Source of the DNA: Roseburia_D yibonii | GTDB lineage: Bacteria; Bacillota; Clostridia; Lachnospirales; Lachnospiraceae | Reading direction: 5' to 3' | Length of the DNA stretch: 64,000 bases | Assembly (NCBI RefSeq): GCF_014297335.1 | Contig: NZ_JACOQH010000010.1 | Span: 42,207-106,206, forward strand | Part shown: positions 60,076-64,000 of the stretch, piece by piece | Position numbering within the stretch: the stretch's first letter is position 1 | Layout: each line of letters begins with the position of its first letter | Made by a program: the position numbers and the translations under genes | The notes under the pieces: model-generated | Seen by the model: only the letters and a program-made list of their open reading frames with translations | What the model was told of the DNA's origin: nothing | Databases searched by the model: none

Positions 60076-60597
60076 ATGAAAAATATGAATTTTTTAAAAT
60101 CTAATATGATCCTCGGAACTGTTTTTGTTCTGATCACCGGCACGATCTCTCATTTCATTTATGACTGGTCTGGTCAAAACTACATACTCGGACTGATTTT
60201 TCCGACAAACGAATCCACCTGGGAACACATGAAGCTGGTCTTTTTTCCCATGCTTCTCTGCGCGTTTTTTCTGAACCGCCGGCTTATGGCAGATTATCCC
60301 TGTATCACCAGCGCTCTGCTTGCTGGCATTTTACTCGGGACTTTTCTGATCCCGGTTCTTTTTTACAGCTATTCCGGTATTCTGGGAAATCATTTTCTCT
60401 GGCTTGATATTGCTGTTTTTGCGCTCAGTGTGATCCTCGCTTTTGGGGCTTCTTACCGCCTCACTTTATCCTGCCGGGCAAAAAATTACGGAAATCTGTT
60501 CGGGCTGCTTGTCTTTGTTGTCCTGCTTTGCTTTCTCTTTTTCACCTATCATGCACCGGCTCTCGGTCTTTTTACGGATCCGACAAAACAGTTTTAA
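60076..60597 (+). CDS. DUF6512-like membrane protein
   Basis: A 173-residue protein with five hydrophobic segments and the conserved FPTNESTWEHMKL stretch after the first helix pair. I recognise the pattern as a DUF6512-type family of unknown function. No ribosome site is visible before the ATG, and a TATACT box ends at the base before it, so translation may start from a leaderless message or at a nearby internal ATG. It stands alone on the plus strand, between the ABC operon and the two-component system. Confidence 0.7.
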   Translation: MKNMNFLKSNMILGTVFVLITGTISHFIYDWSGQNYILGLIFPTNESTWEHMKLVFFPMLLCAFFLNRRLMADYPCITSALLAGILLGTFLIPVLFYSYSGILGNHFLWLDIAVFALSVILAFGASYRLTLSCRAKNYGNLFGLLVFVVLLCFLFFTYHAPALGLFTDPTKQF

Positions 60598-60608
60598 CAA
60601 AACCTGCT

Positions 60609-61775
60609 TTAGCGGATTTTTTCTCCCGGCACATCCGCAAGCTCAAATGTTACGACTGCGTCAAGTCCGTCGGCATGGTTCCTTAACTTCAATTCTCCAT
60701 CCATCCGTTTTAAAATATAAGTGACGATATAAAGACCAAGTCCGGAGCCCGGTGCATCTCCGGTATTTTTCCCGCGATAAAATTTTTCACAGATAAAAGG
60801 CATATCCTGCGGCAGGATCCCTTTTCCATGATCACGCACATGGATCTCATACTTTCCGTCCCGGATCTGCGCGCTCACTTCGATCTTTGTCCCCGGCGCG
60901 TATTTTCTTGCATTGTTCAGTAAGTTTTCAATCACCTGCGCAAGCCGCTTTTCATCCAGACAAAGCTCTGCCCTCGGAAACGGCGTATCCAAAACGACCT
61001 CTTCATACGCAAAATCCCTACAGATTTCTTCCAAAACCGTATCCATCTGGATCTGCCGCTTTTCTATTTCTAGATGTTCCAGTTCCGAAAGCGAGTGCAG
61101 CACCAGATCGTTGGTCAGCCCTGTTACCTCATCACACTTTTTTAGGATCACCGATGCATACTGCTGTCTCTTCTCATAACCGGATTCCAGATTCGCCTCA
61201 AGCGCCTCGGCATAGGCACGGATTGATGCGATCGGTGTTTTAATATCGTGCGAAAGTGTCGCAATGATCGTCTTATTTTCCTGTATCGCATATTCCTCAC
61301 GTTTTCTTGCCCGGATCAGTTCCTCGCGCATATGATCGAACGCCCAGGTAAATGCCCCGAAGAAGTTTGTTCTTTCATAGTCCAGCGAAACGTCAAGATT
61401 TCCTTTTGCCAGTTCCCCCGCATACTGCTCCAGTTTTTGAAATGGCGCAAGCATCTTTCTATATAAATAGAAAAAAATAAACAGCATATAGAAAAGGACG
61501 ATCACCCCACAGGTAACCGTCACCTGAATCGTATATGATCTTTTTCCTTCCGGCGTATCTTCCTTCAATGTTTCACGAAGCGCCTCAATCTCTGCCTGCG
61601 CCGGATTACTGCCATCCTCATTTTTTGTGAGCTGTTCCACCTCATTTAAGAGAACAAGCTTCTCTCCCCGGTCTGCCACGATCTCTTTTCTCTGCATAAA
61701 TAAGAGATAACCAGCACAGATCAAAAGCCAGACCGCCGTTATTACAAACACACTTCGCAAAAGTTGTTTTTTCAA
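60609..61775 (-). CDS. Sensor histidine kinase
   Basis: The 388-residue kinase has two membrane helices (about 10-30 and 105-130) around a short extracellular loop of about 75 residues, HAMP, the LSHDIKTPIASIRAYAEAL phosphorylation helix and an HATPase domain with GSGLGLYIV. I place the start at TTG 61775 because AGGAGG lies 6 bp upstream; an ATG at 61790 overlaps that site. The response-regulator gene precedes it. Likely partner of the FtsX-type exporter. Confidence 0.88.
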   Translation of the reverse strand: MKKQLLRSVFVITAVWLLICAGYLLFMQRKEIVADRGEKLVLLNEVEQLTKNEDGSNPAQAEIEALRETLKEDTPEGKRSYTIQVTVTCGVIVLFYMLFIFFYLYRKMLAPFQKLEQYAGELAKGNLDVSLDYERTNFFGAFTWAFDHMREELIRARKREEYAIQENKTIIATLSHDIKTPIASIRAYAEALEANLESGYEKRQQYASVILKKCDEVTGLTNDLVLHSLSELEHLEIEKRQIQMDTVLEEICRDFAYEEVVLDTPFPRAELCLDEKRLAQVIENLLNNARKYAPGTKIEVSAQIRDGKYEIHVRDHGKGILPQDMPFICEKFYRGKNTGDAPGSGLGLYIVTYILKRMDGELKLRNHADGLDAVVTFELADVPGEKIR

Positions 61776-61807
61776 TGGTATCCTCCTCATTTTGTCTGCT
61801 TCCCGCT

Positions 61808-62497
61808 TTACTTTTCTTCCGCACACAGACAATATCCCACGCCCCAGACCGTCTTTATCCATTTTGGTTCTGCGGCATTGTCCTCTAATTTTTCCCTAAG
61901 CCAGCGGATATGTACCGCGACCGTGGCAATTTCCGCCTCCGAAAAAGCGCCCCACACTTCATGGAGCAATTCTTCTTTCTTTACCACCTGATTTTTATGT
62001 CTGCAAAGATAAGCCAGCACATCAAATTCTTTCAATGCCAGCTTTACTTCTTTTCCACCACGTTCTACTTTTCGCATACCGATATCCACACGGACCGATC
62101 CAAACTCGTAGATACTTTCCCGTTCCTCTGTTCCGTAAGTACGCCGCATCAGCGCATTGACGCGCGCGATCAGTTCTTTTAACGAATACGGCTTTGCCAG
62201 ATAGTCATCTCCGCCCATCTCAAGTCCTGTGATCTTATCATCTTCACTTGTCCGTGCGCTGGCAAATATGACCGGAACCTTTGATACGCTTCTTAACTCC
62301 TTTAACACCTCAAATCCCGTTCCGTCCGGCAGATTAATGTCCAGTATCATTAACGAAAATTGTTCCTTCTTTAAAATTTCAAATGTTTCTTCGCAGCTTT
62401 CCACAATCTTTACTTCGTATCCATATGTTTTCAACATATCCCGGATAATTTCCGCAAGATCCCGGTCATCATCTACCAGCAAAATCTTTTTCTCCAT
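61808..62497 (-). CDS. OmpR-family response regulator
   Basis: The 229-residue regulator has a receiver (LLVDDDRDLAEI, Asp in LMILDINLPDG, Lys in KPYSLKEL) and a winged-helix domain (LALKEFDVLAYLCRH ... IRWLREKLE). It is preceded by a lipoprotein gene (42 bp) and followed by its kinase. It probably binds the direct repeats upstream of the ABC operon at 59963. Confidence 0.93.
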   Translation of the reverse strand: MEKKILLVDDDRDLAEIIRDMLKTYGYEVKIVESCEETFEILKKEQFSLMILDINLPDGTGFEVLKELRSVSKVPVIFASARTSEDDKITGLEMGGDDYLAKPYSLKELIARVNALMRRTYGTEERESIYEFGSVRVDIGMRKVERGGKEVKLALKEFDVLAYLCRHKNQVVKKEELLHEVWGAFSEAEIATVAVHIRWLREKLEDNAAEPKWIKTVWGVGYCLCAEEK

Positions 62498-62539
62498 ACC
62501 TGCTCCCGCTTTATGCTTCTACCTCAGACTACTCTCAGA

Positions 62540-63637
62540 TTACTGTTCGGAGTCATAACTTGTATCACGAACATAAGTCGTTCCATTGTAAATGATCTTA
62601 TCTTTATCCACATATTCCATGGTAATTTCCCCGTTTTGTGGATTTCTTCTCGCAAAAATCACCTTATTGTTGTTATATGCAACGATCGACTCGTAATTAA
62701 AGGCATCCCCCTTGTTTTGTGAAAGAAAAAGACTATTTCCCTTTCCATCCAGACTGTCTCCATATGCATACAGATATAAGATATCCGCGTCTTCTTTCGA
62801 TGCATCTTCTCCCTGCGCCACATATACGCCGGTAAATTTAGAAGAGATCTCGTTATAATCGATCGTTACGTTATCGGTCAAAAGACTGGCAGAAAGTTTT
62901 TCCGGTTCTCCGGTAGGCGCCTCAAAATCTAATATCTTCCATTCTCCCTGATTTAACGCAAATGAAACCGTATATATGGCACTCATATTCCTCTGAAGCG
63001 AATCCGTGCCGGTTGCCTCTGCCTCCGGTATATCCGCCCACTGATCTACCGCCACCCGCAGATTCATTCGAATAATATCTGCGGTATTCTTTTCATAATG
63101 AAATACATCACTCTTAAAATTATGTCCCTGGTCCGAAACCGAAACGATATAGTGAAGTTCCCCTTTTTCGTAAGATTTGTCTGCACCGGAAATAATCCCT
63201 GCGTTTAACATATCTTCCACCAATGTATTTACCCCGTCTCTGGACACCGCTCCGCTTACATCCGCAAAACTTCCCGGCACCTCTTTTATCACATCCTCCG
63301 AGGAGCCTTCCTTTCCATCAACGATCAGATCCTGCGCCGCCTGCTCGATCACCGGCTGCACCAATGCACAAAGCTCTTCTACCGTAACATAATTTCCGGT
63401 CTCACTTTTCATTGCCGCATTCGCTTCTGTTTTGTTTTCCACAGCGGTAAGCTCTGCTTCCGAATTATCCACAACCTCCATCTGTTGTTCTGTGGATGAC
63501 TCCGTCTTTGAGCTTCCATTTACGGTATCTGTGCCGGTTCCCTGCTCTCCTTCTAAAACCGATGACTTTCCTCCACATCCCAAAACTGTTGTGAGTAAAA
63601 GCATCCCCATACATATGCTGACTATTCTTTTCTTCAT
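62540..63637 (-). CDS. Lipoprotein of unknown function, first gene of a two-component operon
   Basis: The 365-residue protein has a lipoprotein signal (lipobox VLGC), a Ser/Thr/Glu-rich linker of about 60 residues and two domains: a helical one (about 80-150) and a beta-rich one ending with IIYNGTTYVRDT. I do not recognise the family. Operon position before a response regulator and kinase suggests an accessory sensor or a target. GGGAGGA precedes the start. Confidence 0.75.
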   Translation of the reverse strand: MKKRIVSICMGMLLLTTVLGCGGKSSVLEGEQGTGTDTVNGSSKTESSTEQQMEVVDNSEAELTAVENKTEANAAMKSETGNYVTVEELCALVQPVIEQAAQDLIVDGKEGSSEDVIKEVPGSFADVSGAVSRDGVNTLVEDMLNAGIISGADKSYEKGELHYIVSVSDQGHNFKSDVFHYEKNTADIIRMNLRVAVDQWADIPEAEATGTDSLQRNMSAIYTVSFALNQGEWKILDFEAPTGEPEKLSASLLTDNVTIDYNEISSKFTGVYVAQGEDASKEDADILYLYAYGDSLDGKGNSLFLSQNKGDAFNYESIVAYNNNKVIFARRNPQNGEITMEYVDKDKIIYNGTTYVRDTSYDSEQ

Positions 63638-63723
63638 TTTTCATCCTCCCTTTATTTCCATTATCGTTATTTATCATTCTTTTCTACTTTTATTATAATA
63701 GATATTTCAAATAATATATATAG

Positions 63724-63756
63724 AAAAAAAGAGACTTAAAAAATTAAGTCTCTTTT
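63724..63756 (-). terminator. Terminator of the tRNA unit
   Basis: GAGACTTAA and TTAAGTCTC form a perfect 9-bp stem, followed on the minus strand by a T-rich run. It lies 3 bp after tRNA-Cys. Confidence 0.8.
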
Positions 63757-63758
63757 CG

Positions 63759-63829
63759 AGGCGACTAACGGATTTGAACCGATGATCAGGGAGTTGCAGT
63801 CCCACGCCTTACCACTTGGCTAAGTCGCC
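63759..63829 (-). tRNA. tRNA-Cys (GCA)
   Basis: A 71-base cloverleaf on the minus strand with anticodon GCA in the loop CTGCAAC, acceptor GGCGACT/AGTCGCC and discriminator U, as in bacterial tRNA-Cys. CCA is not encoded. Confidence 0.93.
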
Positions 63830-63882
63830 ATACTTTATTATATTCTATCAAAACAGGAATTATACGTCAAGTAAATCCTGGA

Positions 63883-63954
63883 TGACTCCGACGGGAATCG
63901 AACCCGTGTTACCGCCGTGAAAGGGCGATGTCTTAACCGCTTGACCACGGAGCC
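63883..63954 (-). tRNA. tRNA-Glu (TTC)
   Basis: A 72-base cloverleaf on the minus strand with anticodon TTC in CCCTTTCACGG, T-loop GGTTCGATTCC and discriminator A. It lies 53 bp upstream of tRNA-Cys in the same direction; both probably share one transcript. Confidence 0.93.
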
Positions 63955-64000
63955 GTTCTCTCTTGTTTGCTTCTTTCCTCTTTTCGGAAAAAAAAAGCTC

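Noticed and set aside
1..64000. CRISPR arrays, IS elements, phage genes
   Set aside because: No regularly spaced repeats, transposases, integrases or terminal inverted repeats were found by reading.

Overview
The window (about 50% GC) reads as a chromosomal segment of an anaerobic Gram-positive clostridium, most likely a Lachnospiraceae gut commensal of the Roseburia/Agathobacter kind. The evidence is the Firmicute-type regulation (T-box leaders on metG and tyrS, AdoCbl and yybP-ykoY riboswitches, strong AGGAGG ribosome sites, a LexA box of the GAAC-N4-GTTC type), a spore-maturation gene (spmB), a methyl-accepting chemotaxis protein, OmpR-type two-component systems next to peptide ABC exporters, and the anaerobic (cbi) route to cobalamin. 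No phage, IS element, CRISPR array or rRNA operon was seen.

Layout. 1-5949 (minus): a c-di-GMP-responsive, cellulose-synthase-like polysaccharide operon with O-acetylation genes, running off the left edge. 6150-11033 (plus): a polyamine/phosphonate-class ABC importer with a PHP-family metallohydrolase. 11041-14559 (minus): an Lgt-like membrane enzyme, the rpsF-ssb-rpsR operon, and a sirtuin with a DUF951 protein. 14750-18031: a small membrane protein with HECGH, panE, initiator tRNA, spmB and an inositol-phosphatase-family gene. 18104-18771: two truncated genes joined head to tail, a deletion scar. 18806-25213 (minus): cbiG, cbiF, cbiD, a pair of U32 (UbiU/UbiV-like) proteins and an alpha/beta hydrolase, under an ordinary promoter with no riboswitch. 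25297-29554 (minus): two-component system plus a three-gene lantibiotic-immunity-type ABC exporter. 29731-33898 (plus): a solute-binding lipoprotein paired with a chemoreceptor, then an oxidoreductase. 33901-46807 (minus): a 14-gene corrinoid operon (chelatase, surface binder, ABC importer, late cobalamin assembly) behind an AdoCbl riboswitch. 47386-49610 (plus): a radical-SAM/partner DNA-repair pair with a LexA box at its promoter. 49638-56727: tatD-metG (T-box), a zinc-ribbon protein, a CaCA exchanger, mntP (manganese riboswitch) and tyrS (T-box). 56819-63637: an FtsX-type ABC exporter, a DUF6512-like protein and a lipoprotein/response-regulator/kinase operon. 63759-63954: tRNA-Cys and tRNA-Glu.

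How it fits together. Thirteen cobalamin genes are split between two transcription units. The riboswitch unit couples import of a tetrapyrrole or corrinoid (surface NEAT/Shp-like protein, lipoprotein cobaltochelatase, FecB/FecCD/ATPase) with nucleotide-loop assembly. The other unit carries the ring-contraction enzymes CbiD/F/G with two U32-type Fe-S proteins whose role there is not explained by the known pathway. cbiA, cbiE/T, cbiH, cbiJ and cbiL are not in the window. The most interesting items are the UbiU/UbiV-like pair in the corrin operon, the extracytoplasmic chelatase plus NEAT/Shp-like module, the LexA-controlled radical-SAM pair, the lone binding-protein/chemoreceptor pair, and two ABC exporter promoters with the same direct-repeat architecture.
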